Shown in pieces: positions 21,526-44,475 of a DNA stretch of 64,000 nucleotides. The position numbers and the translations under genes were made by a program. Numbering within the stretch: position 1 is the stretch's first letter; the number at the start of each line of letters is the position of its first letter. This DNA comes from Sweltsa coloradensis (Eukaryota > Arthropoda > Insecta > Plecoptera > Chloroperlidae): positions 1 to 64,000 of the forward strand of contig JAMZAV010003162.1 in the NCBI GenBank assembly GCA_024449915.1, given 5' to 3'. The notes under the pieces are model-generated. The model was not told where the DNA came from, did no database searches, and saw only the letters and a program-made list of their open reading frames with translations.

Positions 21526-22129
21526 TTTTCATATATAAATATATATATATATAAATATACAACCTATATCGCAGCCTCACGTAAATGTCACAGTCCGCAG
21601 CGCTCGAGTGAAGAAATTTGGTACTACATGGCTGGATTTCCCACCTAAATAGATAGGTATCAGTTCTGTATTGTAGATGGTAATGTTAAATCAGAGCACA
21701 GTGCTAATTGTCACAGCGAAACTAGACAGTTAAAGTCCAACTCACTGCAGTTATCTGCATCTACGTCACAATGTAATAACACACTTTGATAACCTTGCAA
21801 TTAGCACAAGGCACGTAGCAATCTCTATCTTACTTTTGGCAGGGATCTAGAATCAGCTGACGCTCCCATTGGGCCTGGTGAATGAATGCAACCTAATGTA
21901 GCCACAAGTCCAAGTAGACACAATCAAAGAATGTGATACCAGTCACTACATGAAGTGACCAGGTTGGCTCTCTCTCTTATCTCAACCATCTTTGAACTAG
22001 GAAGTGATTCCACGGATAGGGAATGTATTTTCTAACAAAAGCCATAATTTTATGTTCGTGATAAAAGTCTTGTGTTATTAAATGTAATCTTTTTTACGCA
22101 GATTCATGAATTTAAGGTAAGAACACCTA
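21526..22129. other. No gene seen
   Basis: Unique-looking, moderately AT-rich DNA between the PLE pair and a Helentron-like element. No convincing coding sequence or RNA gene. Confidence 0.4.
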
Positions 22130-23065
22130 CTAGGAAAACGCTAAAGTCCCGTCGCGTTGTTAAGCGAGCACCGGTACGTGCAACACGACCCGAGTACGAC
22201 ATTCCCATAATGTTACATACCAATAAGTCTTTAAGGTCTTGGCCGATTTAGCTGAAAATTGGTAAAATAGGAGAGAATGGATAAAATCCACCGCCATCTA
22301 GAGGATCTTGACATCATTTCTTTGGGAAATCTATTTTTACTCTTGATCACTCCTAGGTGGCAGTGCATAGTGACCAGAATTCTCGTGCGACTTTTCGTTG
22401 CCATGGTAACGTTACTTTTATTAAAATGTAATTTCTATCTACACTATTTATCGGATCAAAATAAAATGAACATATTCGTGACCTGACGGACATTCTGAAT
22501 GATTTAACCACCTCAGATTTTGTCGCCGTTTAGTTTAAAAAAAAAAAAACTTTCGATTAACTTTAATGTAACTTTATAAATTTTTTAACGATTTTGCCAC
22601 AAAACTAATGGCATTCAATCGAGAACGAAGCTTGCGGATGGTCAAAATTTCATCTCGATCCGAGCCTCCGTTCGACCGCTATCATGAGCCAAAAAAGCTG
22701 CGCGACTTTCCGTTGCCATGGTAACGATACTTTGTTATAATGTACTTTCCATCTACACTACTTATCGGATCAAAATAAAATTAACATATTCGTGACCGGA
22801 CGGACATTCTAAATGATTTGGCCACCTCAGATTTTGTCGCCGTTTAGTTTAAAAAAAAACTTTCTATTAACTTTAATGTAACTTTTTAACTTTTTGAACG
22901 ATTTTGCCACAAAACTATACAGCAACCCGCATAGGTGGTATGTACATGTGTGCAAAATTTCAGGTCGATCAGAGAAACGGTGCGACCTGTACCGAAGCAG
23001 TAACAGAAAAAAACAGACATTCGAGCCATTAGAGTCAAGTGGAGGCGCTCGCTACGCTCGCTCAA
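22130..23065 (-). mobile_element. Helentron-like family 2, long copy
   Basis: The 3' end is at the left: CTAGGAAAACGC...GCGTTGTTAAGCGAGCACCGG. The 5' end is at the right: GCTACGCTCGCTCAA. An internal block (TTGCCATGGTAACG ... ATCGGATCAAAATAAAAT ... TTTTGCCACAAAACTA) is present twice, making it ~330 bp longer than the copy at 15417. It is preceded by A on the plus strand, i.e. followed by T in element orientation. Confidence 0.65.
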
Positions 23066-23168
23066 TAATCTCCCAAATCACTGATCCTTCAAGTCAAGTA
23101 GTGTGAAAGTGTACCAATAGTTATTGATCAGCAACCAATTAACAGATTGATTATTGATTGATAAATAA

Positions 23169-23844
23169 CTAGGAAAACGCTTAAGTCCCGCCGCGTTGTT
23201 GGATGAGCGTAATTGGTGCATTGAGCTGCCATGTGTTATGCGGATTTTCTGTTCTGTGAAAAAATCATTACTAAGTTGAAGATTTTTTTTTAATTATTTA
23301 AAAATAAATAAAAAAAAACTTTAATTTTTAATTTTTTTAATTAATCGTAATTTTAAAAAAGAAAAAAATCGTAAAATTTTGATTTTCATAAGAAATAATT
23401 ATTTGATTGTGCTCAAATTTCACACGAATATATCGATTCATAAAATTAAGGTTCTGTTAAAAAATCATAACAATCGGATAAAGCATGTAGGTGTTATAAG
23501 TCAAAGAATTGTTTTAAAAAAGAAAAACCACGTAAAATTGCGATTTTCATGAGAAATAATTTTTCGATTGCGCTTAAATTTTCCACGAATATATAAATTC
23601 ATAAAATAAAGGTCCTGTGAAAAAATCATTACAATCGGACAAAGCGTGTAGGTATTATAAATCGAAGAAATTTTTTCAAAATCGAAAAAAATTGTAAAAT
23701 TGCGATTTTTATGAGAATTTTTTTTTCGATTGCGCTCAAAAACGTGGCAGTTCTAAGTTCAGAGATTTCGAAGGTCTCAATAAAATTTCATCGCAATCGG
23801 AGTATCGGTTTAGCCGGAATCGTGCTAACAAACAGACAAAAATA

Positions 23845-23877
<33 letters not shown>

Positions 23878-23951
23878 ATTCCGGATTTTTTTCTCCAGTG
23901 TAGTGAAATGGAATCTTCGCTTCGCTCGCTACGCTCGCTACGCTCATCCAA
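23169..23951 (-). mobile_element. Helentron-like family 1, full copy (H1)
   Basis: The 3' end is at the left (CTAGGAAAACGC ... GCGTTGTTGGATGAGCG); the 5' end is at the right (CGCTCATCCAA, preceded by GCTACGCTCGCTACG). Subterminal repeats TTGGATGAGCG are inverted. The interior carries about three ~163-bp units (GATTGCGCTCAAATTT ... CACGAATATA ... ACAATCGG) and a long A run near 23836-23876. No coding. Confidence 0.65.
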
Positions 23952-24200
23952 ATATTGCGGGCACTACAATATTACGTTAATTTATTATTTTATTTTATTT
24001 ATTATTTTTATTGAATTATTGATTTTATCGATGTAAAAAACAAAAAATAAAAATAAATAAATTCGTATTTAGAGTCTACCCACTCAGTCATATAAGTGAT
24101 TTTCAGTGGGGGATATTAAAACAAAGCGACCAAGCTAACCCTGTAGGCCCCGACGTAATCGTCGAGTGACCGACAACCAACTAAAGAGGGATATTATTAA
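23952..24200. other. Spacer between two Helentron-like elements
   Basis: AT-rich (TTTATTATTTTATTTTATTT) with no visible feature. Confidence 0.4.
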
Positions 24201-24982
24201 TTGGATGAGCGTAGCGAGCGTAGCGAGCGAAGTGAAGACTTCAATTTGACTTTATGTTTTTTTGTTTGTTTTTCACTTACGTTACCCCAAGAAAAATAGC
24301 TCGGGTGTTTTGTTTTTTGTTAGTTTTTCTGTCTGTTTGTTCGCTCTCTACCGGGCAAACGGCATATGCGATCTTGATGAAAATTTGACAGGACCTTCGA
24401 AATCTCTGAACTTAGACTTGCCACGTCTTTGGGTACAATCGAAGAAATATTTCTCATGAATATCGTACTTTTACGATTTTTTTTCGATTTTTTGTGCGAA
24501 ATTCTGACCAAAGGGGTGGGGCTACAACGTTCATATTATACATGGACATTAAGGTTATGGTGATGTAGTACATTTTGAAAGAAAAAGTTGAAAAAGTTAG
24601 CCAGAATCTATAGAAATAAAGCTTTTAATATAAGTTTTCAGATTTTTTGTGCGATATTTTCGTGCCATTTGGGCCAATTCTGACCAAACGGGTGGGGCTA
24701 CAACGTTCATATTATACATGGACATAAGAGTTATGGTGATGTAGTACCTTTTGAAAGAAAAAGTTGAAAAAGTTAGCCAGAATCTATAGAAATAAAGCTT
24801 TTAATATAAGTTTTTTTACGGTAAATAATACCAATTGACAAGAAACAATAGAAACTCGACAACAATCACCTACAATGCGTAGGCAGCAAAACAAAGCACT
24901 TGCAAAAGTAAAGATATCGCACGCAAACTAAAAACTTTAAAAGCTCATCCATCAACGCGGCGGGACTTTAGCGTTTTCCTAG
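24201..24982 (+). mobile_element. Helentron-like family 1, full copy (H2)
   Basis: It begins TTGGATGAGCGTAGCGAGCG and ends GCTCATCCATCAACGCGGCGG...GCGTTTTCCTAG followed by T. Inside, ~155 bp is tandemly doubled (GGGTGGGGCTACAACGTTCA ... GTTGAAAAAGTTAGCCAGAA). The 3' part (ACCAATTGACAAGAAACAA ... CACCTACAATGCG) is shared with H3 and with the copy at 63787. Confidence 0.7.
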
Positions 24983-25059
24983 TTAAATAGAAAATATAGC
25001 AATGTGGTATGGACAGTGCGAACACCCGCGGATCAACGTCAGAATCAACAAGGCCGATT

Positions 25060-25320
25060 CAGAAAAACTTTGACGACCGTCAGGGCCCGGGGGAAAATTG
25101 GCCCAGAGCATGGCTCTGCTTATCGTAAAAGGCGATTCAAGAGAAAAAATTCCACCTCGTTAACATCAGTTAGTAAGAGGGGAGTATATTTCTCTCCGAA
25201 ACTAGAGGTGAGCTCTGGCAATCGTCGTCTGGGACAATTCCCCCTTCCCTTGACGACTTCCCCGACGACGATGACAATGAATAACGAACGATGACAAAGA
25301 CGATGACGGCGCGACATAGC
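25060..25320 (-). repeat. Repeat family R, copy 1 (inverted)
   Basis: Reverse complement of the repeat found in the astacin introns. It contains CAGAGCTCACCTCTAGTTT, CTAACTGATGTTAACGAGGTGG and ATAAGCAGAGCCATGCTCTG, preceded by a GTCATCGTC-type tract. It is the most complete copy. Confidence 0.6.
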
Positions 25321-25886
25321 TCGAAAAAAACAAAATTTGATTTTTTTTTAGGATCATGGAGGACCCAATAATGTTTCTGTTAATTTCTAAATTCATAACT
25401 AGTTAGCCTGAATTAAATATATTTTTTGAGTTTTGCGGGTGAATACCCCTTCAATAATAATGACATTATGACATTGAAACTTTTGTTGTTCGATGTTTGT
25501 TTTTATTATTTTTAGGCCACACCACATACTTCGGTTTAACCATGTGACAAGCTAAAGAGGGTATAAACACGTCTATAACCCTACACTATCTAACTATCTA
25601 ACCTCTAAATAAAATAAAATAAACTAATATTTGAATAAGATCGTATACAAGAGAATGTACGTATTAGTATTATTATATATAGGTTTAAAAAATATGTATC
25701 AAAACCTGCGTTGTCATGCACAGAGATCATAAAGGCTGACAAAGTCCAGCACAAGTTCCAGCAAATTATAACCTTAAAAATTAAGCATGGAATAATATCG
25801 CCAGATCAAAATAATTTCATTGTTGTTGAATGTGTCGTTAAAATTAATTATAAAATCAGTCAAAAAAAAATCTACCATCTATATTT
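25321..25886. other. Astacin far-upstream DNA, no gene
   Basis: AT-rich. From about 25795 (ATATCGCCAGAT) it matches 41576 onwards, so the duplicated astacin upstream segment starts here and is interrupted by the next element. Confidence 0.5.
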
Positions 25887-26484
25887 TTGGATGAGCGTAG
25901 CGAGCGTAGCGAGGGAGCGAAGACTTCAATTTCACTGACCCCCCAAAATATTTAGCTCGGGTGTTTTTTTTTTTTTTTTTTTCCGTCTGTTTGTTCGCTC
26001 GATTCCGGGCAAACGGCATATGCGATCTTGATGAAAATTGGAGGGGACCTTCGTTTTCTCTGAACTTAGAGGTGTATTGTTTTTGGGTACAATCGAACAA
26101 ATATTTGTCATGAATATCGTACTTTTACGATTTTTTTCGATTTTTAGTGCGATATTTTCGTGACATTTGGTCCGATTCTGACCAAACGGGTGGGGCTACA
26201 ACGTTTATATTTCACATGGACATTAAGGTTATGGTGATGTAGTACCTTTTGAAAGAAAAAGTTGAAAAAGTTAGCCAGAATCCACAGAAATAAAGGTTTT
26301 AATATGAGTTTATTGAGGTTTATAATACCAATTAACACGTAACAATAGAAACTTGACAACAATCACCTACAATGCATTCAAAAAGCACTTGCAAAGGAAA
26401 AGTGCAAACAAACGCAAAAACGCAAACAAAAAAATTACAAAAACGCTCATCCATCAACGCGGCGGGACTTTAGCGTTTTCCTAG
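25887..26484 (+). mobile_element. Helentron-like family 1 (H3) in the astacin upstream region
   Basis: 5' TTGGATGAGCGTAGCGAGCG, 3' CATCCATCAACGCGGCGGG...GCGTTTTCCTAG followed by T; 598 bp. The related DNA at 41650-41665 reads CTACCATAAGAAC where this locus has CTACCAT, the element, then GTAAGAAC. The second locus therefore preserves an empty site, and H3 arrived after the duplication. Confidence 0.7.
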
Positions 26485-26787
26485 TGTAAGAACACACAAT
26501 TCTCAAAATTGTCACGAACTGCCGTTCATTATTAAATCCGTTTCTCTATCATTGGAAAATGTATAAAGATAATTTTTTGCAGTTAACCATCAATCATGAT
26601 TACATTTTGGAATATCAATCAGTGCAAACGCTCACAATTCTAGCGCAATCTCTATGCAACAGCATGTGCGCGGTCGTATAGTTCCACGTTTCGCCACTAG
26701 AGCGCATACCGGCTCTAGGCCCCGCCCGGCCCTGTATATAAAGCGCATGCAGCGTAACTCGCCACTCGTTCGTCTCCTGCCACGAGA
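26485..26787 (+). promoter_or_regulatory. Astacin proximal promoter and 5' UTR
   Basis: TATATAAA lies at 26735-26742, 46 bp upstream of the start codon at 26788, preceded by a GC-rich stretch (CCCCGCCCGGCC). A start site ~25-30 bp after the TATA box would leave a 5' UTR of only ~20-25 bases. The upstream part to GCGCATACC (26710) is duplicated at 41576-41929, but the GC-rich stretch and TATA box are not. Confidence 0.65.
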
Positions 26788-38719
<11,932 letters not shown>

Positions 38720-38858
38720 GCTGACTCGCCACGATTCAGTCATCTCTCATAGCCCCGAAGGCCATTATTAATGTTCTATCTACAACGCTTCAGTTTGACC
38801 TATATGCAAAGTATTACGAATATATTGTATATTATATGATAGTCAGTGAGAAGAATTT

Positions 38859-38864
38859 AATAAA
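38859..38864 (+). promoter_or_regulatory. Astacin polyadenylation signal
   Basis: AATAAA 140 bp after the stop codon, in AT-rich DNA; the TTTACCTTATTATTAGTGG downstream is compatible with cleavage ~20 bp later. Confidence 0.65.
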
Positions 38865-38929
38865 GGAAACTTCTATGAATTTGTATTATTTACCTTATTA
38901 TTAGTGGCGGTTTTTGACCTCAATATCAA

Positions 38930-38930
<1 letters not shown>

Positions 38931-38986
<56 letters not shown>
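38931..38986 (+). repeat. (TG)n microsatellite
   Basis: 28 uninterrupted TG dinucleotides just beyond the astacin gene. Confidence 0.9.
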
Positions 38987-38987
<1 letters not shown>

Positions 38988-40468
38988 CAGTACAGCAAGT
39001 GTGCGGTGATGGACGCTGAGTCTGCTCGTAGCCGTGCGTCTCTTGACGGGAGAGGGATAGCTCGGCTCCCGGGACTGGTTCGACCCGTCTATCATCTGTC
39101 TGTCCGTCTGTCTGTCTGTCTGTATTCAGTGTCGAAAGTGTTTTTTTGGTTGCGGGAATAAGCATGAATATGCCGACGTATATTTTTTTAGGGAAAATAA
39201 TAATAAAGGGTTGTATGAGCAAAGGAATATAGTTCAGATTGGTGATTGTATTTTTAAAATAAGATTTAATTTATTTTTCATTTTTCATTAAATTAATTTC
39301 ATTTTTGTTATTCTTGTAATTACATGCAAGTATTTTAAAAGAGATTATTATGTCGACAGGCCCACTCGGGCGCGGGGTCTCAAAAGATAAAACATCGAAA
39401 GATTTTGGGATTATTACATAATTTCTGTGTGGTAATTTAAGTAGTGGGATCACGTGAAGGGTTAGTTCTTGTTTGGAGTAGGGGTGTGTATATATACGCA
39501 CTCAAATGCTCACTTTGGGGCCCCAGTTCACTAGTTGACTGTGTGCTAATTTTGTAATTGATTTTTAAACTGGAATGGGTTTTGTGTTGAGGGTTTTTGG
39601 TTCGTTTCCCCGTTTGGGCAAAAACCATGGTACACTGGGTTTAGTCAACTACGAGGGGCATGTATTTTTGTTGGCAGATGCGATGAGGGGATCCTCGGGG
39701 GGAACGGGCGTAGATGTGCATAGCTTGGCGCACTGGCGCATAATGAGAGTGAGCTCTGCTAGGCGGTGATTGAAAGTCTGCAGTAGAATGGTCGGATGCG
39801 GGGGGAAGTGGGTAATCTCGGGCGCGTCAGGACGTTTGAATGTTTTTGCTGGGCCCCCCCGGACGTGCTTTATTATTGATGGATAAAAAAATGATGTTTA
39901 AATTTTTTTAATATTCAGATACGTGTTGTAAGGAGTGTTTTTTTTATGTTCTGTGGTTCGACTCTTGCCTGTGTGATTGGTGAGGATTGTCCGAGTATTG
40001 TAATAACGGGATGCAGTAGCTAGGTTATTCTAGGCAAAAGGGGACTTCTGGTTGTTTGCCGGGGGTCGGGGAAATTTGGCTGTTTACGGAGGTATTCGGA
40101 AACTGTCTGTGACAGTCGTTTTTTTTTTATTTGGTAATCCTGAATTTTGGAAACTGTGATTGTTTCCTACGGGGGAGTATACAAAATTTGAATTTTGTTT
40201 TATATTTCGCAAATTCCTTGAATTTTTAAAATTTTTTTTTTTTTTTTTTAAAGGGTATAGCTTGTATTTTTTCGGCAGTGTTTTTTTTTTAGAAAGATGG
40301 AATAAAATATAAAATAGATAAATGAAAAAATATGAATAAAAAAATTTAATGTCTTTTTTGGTTATATTTAGTACGTATTTTTTGGGATTGTTATGTTTTT
40401 TCTCTGTGCTTTTAATTTTTTTATAATAGTTTACTGCTAGGTGACAATTTGTATATAATTTTAGGGAT
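38987..40468. other. No gene; G/T-rich, doubtful base quality
   Basis: A (GTCT)n stretch near 39100-39122, then DNA rich in G and T on the plus strand with many homopolymers. The short frames do not resemble proteins. Confidence 0.4.
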
Positions 40469-40510
40469 TGTTAGGGATAACCAACTTGCCCTATTCGGTA
40501 ATGTGTGTAT
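40469..40510 (+). repeat. Ty3/gypsy LTR, first ~42 bases only
   Basis: TGTTAGGGATAACC, AACTTGCCCTA and AATGTGTGTAT match the first bases of the LTR at 44476. The rest of the LTR appears at 41948, so either a 1.4-kb segment lies inside this LTR or two fragments were brought together. Confidence 0.55.
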
Positions 40511-41575
40511 TTGACTAAATGAAACAAGAGTCGCGCCACCGTCGCGCGGATTTTTGCAATATGGCCGGAGGAAAAATAGGGAAGCCGCGTTTTCCACACG
40601 CCGGCGTATGACAAAACAAAGTCTTTTGAGAGAAAACACTTTTTCAGGTTCTAAAATATCTATACCTCATATTGGGCAAACCCGAAATATTTTCACAGGT
40701 AATTAAGATGTTTTTTTTATTTGTAAAAAATTTTGTTTTTTTAATTTTTGTGCCCCCTTTTTTCCCACTTGTAGCATAAAAGATGCATGCTATGATTCGG
40801 TCGATTCTATTTACTATTTATCCTATTTCGACACATTTTTAAAAGGTTTTTAAACAAAATGCGTCAATACAAATAAAATAAAATTATAAAAAACCCCCCC
40901 CCCTTCCCCACCCCACACACACACACACGCACTCACATATGACAATCCACCAGTAGGCTTTAGGCCTACGCCTAAAATCCCAATCTCGTTTCTATTGTAT
41001 TTTTTTTTAAATGGACATTTTTAAAAAGGTGGCTATTTATTTATCTCAAAGTCTGTATTTTACAAAAAAACACGCAATTATTACAACAATAAGATAAAAT
41101 GACCCTGACAGATAAAATTGGGCAATCATTGATTTTTGAAGCATTGAACATGGCTTTATTTGGTACCTTATTTCCCATTTTTTTTTGAACTTCGTTAACA
41201 AAATTAATAGGATAAACCAAAATATATTCAACTTTATAGTGATTTTTTCTACTGTATGTCGACGTATAACGCATTTCACAATATTATGGATTAAAAACTT
41301 GATTATGAGGCTAGCACTCATGGGACAGGCAAAATACAATAAAAAAACTAAGATAATATGCGAAAAAAAATCGAAAACTATAGGGAATGTAATGTATTAT
41401 GTTAATGTTTTAAAAATACGTATTTTTAAACCCGTTTAATAAAAAAAATACCATAAAAGCGTCAAAGTAAATACAAATACCTGCACATTCAGGCCTTTTT
41501 AAAAGAGATTATTGCCCATTCCGCGACCCCCTGTCTGTTGTAAAAGTTGACTACAAGAGTAAATGCCACATCAGC
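40511..41575. other. No gene seen
   Basis: AT-rich with a CA-rich patch (40908-40935). No similarity to retroelement proteins. Confidence 0.4.
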
Positions 41576-41929
41576 ATATCGCCAGATTAAAATCATTTCA
41601 TACTTGTCGAGTGTTAAAACAAATGATAAAATCAGCCAAAATCCCAAAACCTACCATAAGAACGCACAATTCTCAACATTTGTCGCAAAAACTGCCATTC
41701 ACTTAAATCGTTTTCTCCATCTTTGGAAAATGTATACTAATACAATTGAGGCATCATTTGACTTCGTAAGACTTATTTCTTGCAGTAAACCATTAATCGT
41801 GATTATATTTTGAAATATCAATAGGTACAAACGCTCACAATTCGAACGCAAATCTCTATGTAATAGCATGCGCGCGGTCGTAGATACCTCGATTCTCTAG
41901 TCGCGTGCTTCGCCAATAGAGCGCATACC
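41576..41929 (+). promoter_or_regulatory. Second copy of the astacin upstream region, gene missing
   Basis: It aligns with 25795-26710 without the Helentron-like insertion. Shared blocks include CGCCAGAT, GAACGCACAATTCTC (GAACACACAATTCTC upstream of the gene), TGGAAAATGTATA, GTACAAACGCTCACAATTC, ATAGCATGCGCGCGGTCGTA and AGAGCGCATACC. It stops exactly before the GC-rich stretch and TATA box. It may be the remains of a tandem astacin duplicate, or a repeat shared by both loci. Confidence 0.65.
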
Positions 41930-41947
41930 TGCAACTTTTAATCACGA

Positions 41948-42102
41948 ATAGTCAAGTTGGAGGGAGTATCTAGGAGGCATTGGAATCCCCTTCGGGAGAC
42001 AGCCTAAGCAAGCGGTGGGAAAAACAGAAGGTGTTATTGGATTGTCGATTGTGGTGATTTTAGGAATGGTTTCTTTCTGTATTTTCTGAAGATTAATTTA
42101 AA
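41948..42102 (+). repeat. Ty3/gypsy left LTR, internal part
   Basis: Almost identical to 44520-44678 (AGTCAAGTTGGAGGGAGTAT ... CTGAAGATTAATTTAAA). It lacks the first ~45 and last ~58 bases. The near identity implies recent insertion. Confidence 0.8.
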
Positions 42103-42104
42103 AA

Positions 42105-43010
42105 ATGTACAAATGTGTCATGGCTTTTTTGGATGATTTTGTGGTTTTTTCTGAGACAGCAGAACAGCATGTCCGTGACGTGGATGCAGTACTGTCACGC
42201 ATTGAAGCTGTAAATTTAACTATAAACCCACGAAAAGTTCAGCTGTTTCAGCAGCAACTGGGTTTTCTTGCCCTTTTTCGCCCCGGGAAAATGTGCTCCT
42301 GACCCGGAAAAACGGGCTACATTAAGAACTACCCACCAACCACGGTTTTAAGGGAGCTGCGCGTTTCCTTGGTTTTTTTGGGGTACTACCGGTCTTTTCT
42401 TCCAAATTTTTTCCCCAAGTGTCCTTGCCACCACACCCCTGTTGCGCAAGAACACCAAGGCTTTGGGAACAGAGAGAGGGCAGCCGTTTTTTTTGGGCTC
42501 TCATGGATGGCCTCATTGATCCCACAGCACTGCACTTCCACTTAAAAACCATTAAAAGTGGAAACATCCCAGTGGGGTGGTATTGCAGCTGTATTTTTGA
42601 AAGAATTCAAAACGATTCCGCCCCGTAGAATTCATAACCCGGGCAGTTACAAAGCTTAAGAACTTCCCTGTGCGGAGCTGGAATGCCTGGCGGTATTTGG
42701 GCTGTTGATAATTTTTCGACCTTATCGGGAGTTTTCACACTTTGAGTCTTTTTTATCATGCCTCTTTACGTGGATTTTCAAAACAGAACTTACTTCTAGG
42801 GGGGTAAAAACGCTGGGTTTTACGGTTGCAATTTTTCGATTGCACTATACGGTTTCGTGGGGGCCGTGACAACATACCGCTGATCACTAAGAAAGGCTCC
42901 TTGTGCAGTAGTGCAACGGGATCTTTTTCCCTCATTGCCTAAAGCACTTTTTCCCTATTTCATGTCTGCCCCTCTTCAAAATGTGATTTTTCGAAGCTGT
43001 CCCATGTCAA
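42105..43010 (+). pseudogene. Ty3/gypsy RT C-terminus and RNase H, frame-broken
   Basis: It starts within RT motif C (MAFLDDFVVFSE), then INPRKVQLFQQQLGFL. Shifted frames give further RT connection and RNase H segments: SLPPHPCC and REGSRFFWALMDGLIDP, where LTxLLxK and AFxxLKxxLxxxP are expected. Homopolymer-associated indels break the frame many times. Confidence 0.65.
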
Positions 43011-43211
43011 AAGCAGTATTTTCGTGAATGATCAGAATAACTGTTCTAAGGACAAACCCATGCTCTTGGACTTCAGAAAAAAGGGTGAGGACCTTCGACC
43101 TTTAGCACACTTTTGCTCACAGGTGAGTTACCTACAAATGTGCGGCTTGCAGCTTGGGGCAACAATGGCTAAAAAGTCATTGAATGAGGAGGGCGTTTTT
43201 TTGAGGGGGCA

Positions 43212-44456
43212 TTGCTGGACTCCCAGGAACCGAAAAGGGAACTTACAGCAAAACCTGGCTTCCTAAAGTTCTTTGTCCTTGGGGTTGTCGCTGAAAACCC
43301 AAACCCCCCATTAAATGGGGGGTGGGGGGGTTTTTCAGAAAATTTAAAAAAAGTACAACGCTCTTTTGTTTGGATGGGGATGCGTCCCGATATTGCTAAA
43401 TTTGTTCGCTTTTGCAAATCTTGCCAAACTTTGAAGCCTATTCGTCAGAAACCAACAGGCAAAATAGACAGCAGACTTCCTAGTGGCCCCATGGATGAAC
43501 TCAGCGTTGACCTTGTGGGACCACTTCCGACATCTCCACGCCATTTCAACCACTTATTGGTAATTGTGGACAAATTCACCAAGTACTTGGAGGTATTTCC
43601 TATTAAAAACCCTAATACCTCATCTATAGTCCGATGTATGGTGGAAGTATTTACAAGGCATGGGTTCCCCAAGAGCATTTCAAGTGACAATGGAAAGCCA
43701 TTTGTCAGTGCACTGTGGAAGGGTGTACTGTCTCATATGGGAATCATTGAGAGGCACACAGTCCCCTACCGTCCGGCGGGACAAATGGTAGAACGGTACA
43801 ATGCGACTCTCAAGGAAACTCTCAAGGCATACTGTGACACACATCGTGATTGGGACTCTTGTTTGCCTGAAATACTTTTTGCTCTTCGTACTTCAGTGAG
43901 CTCAGTTACTGGGTACTCTCCGGCTTTTTTAGTCTACGGAAGAGAACTTCGAGCTCCATGGTCCCCACAAGATACAGAAGACGGAATAGAAGACACTATC
44001 AATTTGCCAGCGGAAACACAACATTTTGCAGCAGACCTGTTAAACCGTCTGACTGATGCTCGGGATTTTGCAGCTGCTAGGTCCGGAAAACTGCATGATA
44101 GTCAAAAGACAAGATACGACTCCGGACGCAAAGATGTTGAGTTTCGTGTAGGTGACTTGATGTGGCGAGACCAACACACTCTCAGTGATGCAAGTAAGGG
44201 GATTTCGGCAAGCCTAGCTCCAAAACGAGATGGACCATACATGCTTGTGCAAAAGATTGGCAATAACGTGTATGACCTTGTAGACCAGCGAACGGGTAAA
44301 TCTGCTGGTCATGCAAACATTGACCAACTGCTGCACAATATGGATCCACCTGACTGGGTCCCGATAACTGACTTTCCTCCAGCACCAGTGGTCCGGCCTG
44401 CGCCCCCACCACCTAAAGCTGACCATCCTTACAATCTTCGTCATCGTGTGGTCTGA
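43212..44456 (+). CDS. Ty3/gypsy integrase with GPY-type C-terminus
   Basis: The enzyme inserts retrotransposon cDNA into host DNA. From ~43340 on the frame is intact: the CC half of the HHCC zinc finger (CKSCQ), catalytic core D in LSVDLVGPLP, second D in SSDNGKPF, and E in GQMVERYNATLKETL. LAPKRDGPYMLVQKI is a GPY/F module, and PYNLRHR is near the stop TGA at 44454-44456. The HH half of the zinc finger is spoiled in the poor-quality stretch at 43290-43340. The true protein would be part of a longer Pol polyprotein, so the ATG at 43212 is not meaningful. Confidence 0.8.
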   Translation: MLDSQEPKRELTAKPGFLKFFVLGVVAENPNPPLNGGWGGFSENLKKVQRSFVWMGMRPDIAKFVRFCKSCQTLKPIRQKPTGKIDSRLPSGPMDELSVDLVGPLPTSPRHFNHLLVIVDKFTKYLEVFPIKNPNTSSIVRCMVEVFTRHGFPKSISSDNGKPFVSALWKGVLSHMGIIERHTVPYRPAGQMVERYNATLKETLKAYCDTHRDWDSCLPEILFALRTSVSSVTGYSPAFLVYGRELRAPWSPQDTEDGIEDTINLPAETQHFAADLLNRLTDARDFAAARSGKLHDSQKTRYDSGRKDVEFRVGDLMWRDQHTLSDASKGISASLAPKRDGPYMLVQKIGNNVYDLVDQRTGKSAGHANIDQLLHNMDPPDWVPITDFPPAPVVRPAPPPPKADHPYNLRHRVV

Positions 44457-44475
44457 AGAAAAAGGAGGGGGAGAA
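44457..44475 (+). promoter_or_regulatory. Polypurine tract
   Basis: AAGAAAAAGGAGGGGGAGA directly precedes the LTR; it would prime plus-strand DNA synthesis. Confidence 0.8.

Noticed and set aside
23736..23951. 71-codon frame with SERSERSE repeats
   Set aside because: It comes from the GCTACGCTCGCTACGCTC subterminal repeat of a Helentron-like element.
38901..39222. Frames rich in His-Thr
   Set aside because: Translation of the (TG)n microsatellite and adjacent (GTCT)n.
39575..39769. 64-codon frame downstream of astacin
   Set aside because: Lies in a stretch of doubtful base quality; no motif and no supporting signals.
43212..43340. N-terminal extension of the gypsy integrase frame as read
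   Set aside because: The sequence here has inflated G and A runs and does not match a proper HH half of the zinc finger, so the start is an artefact of frame errors.
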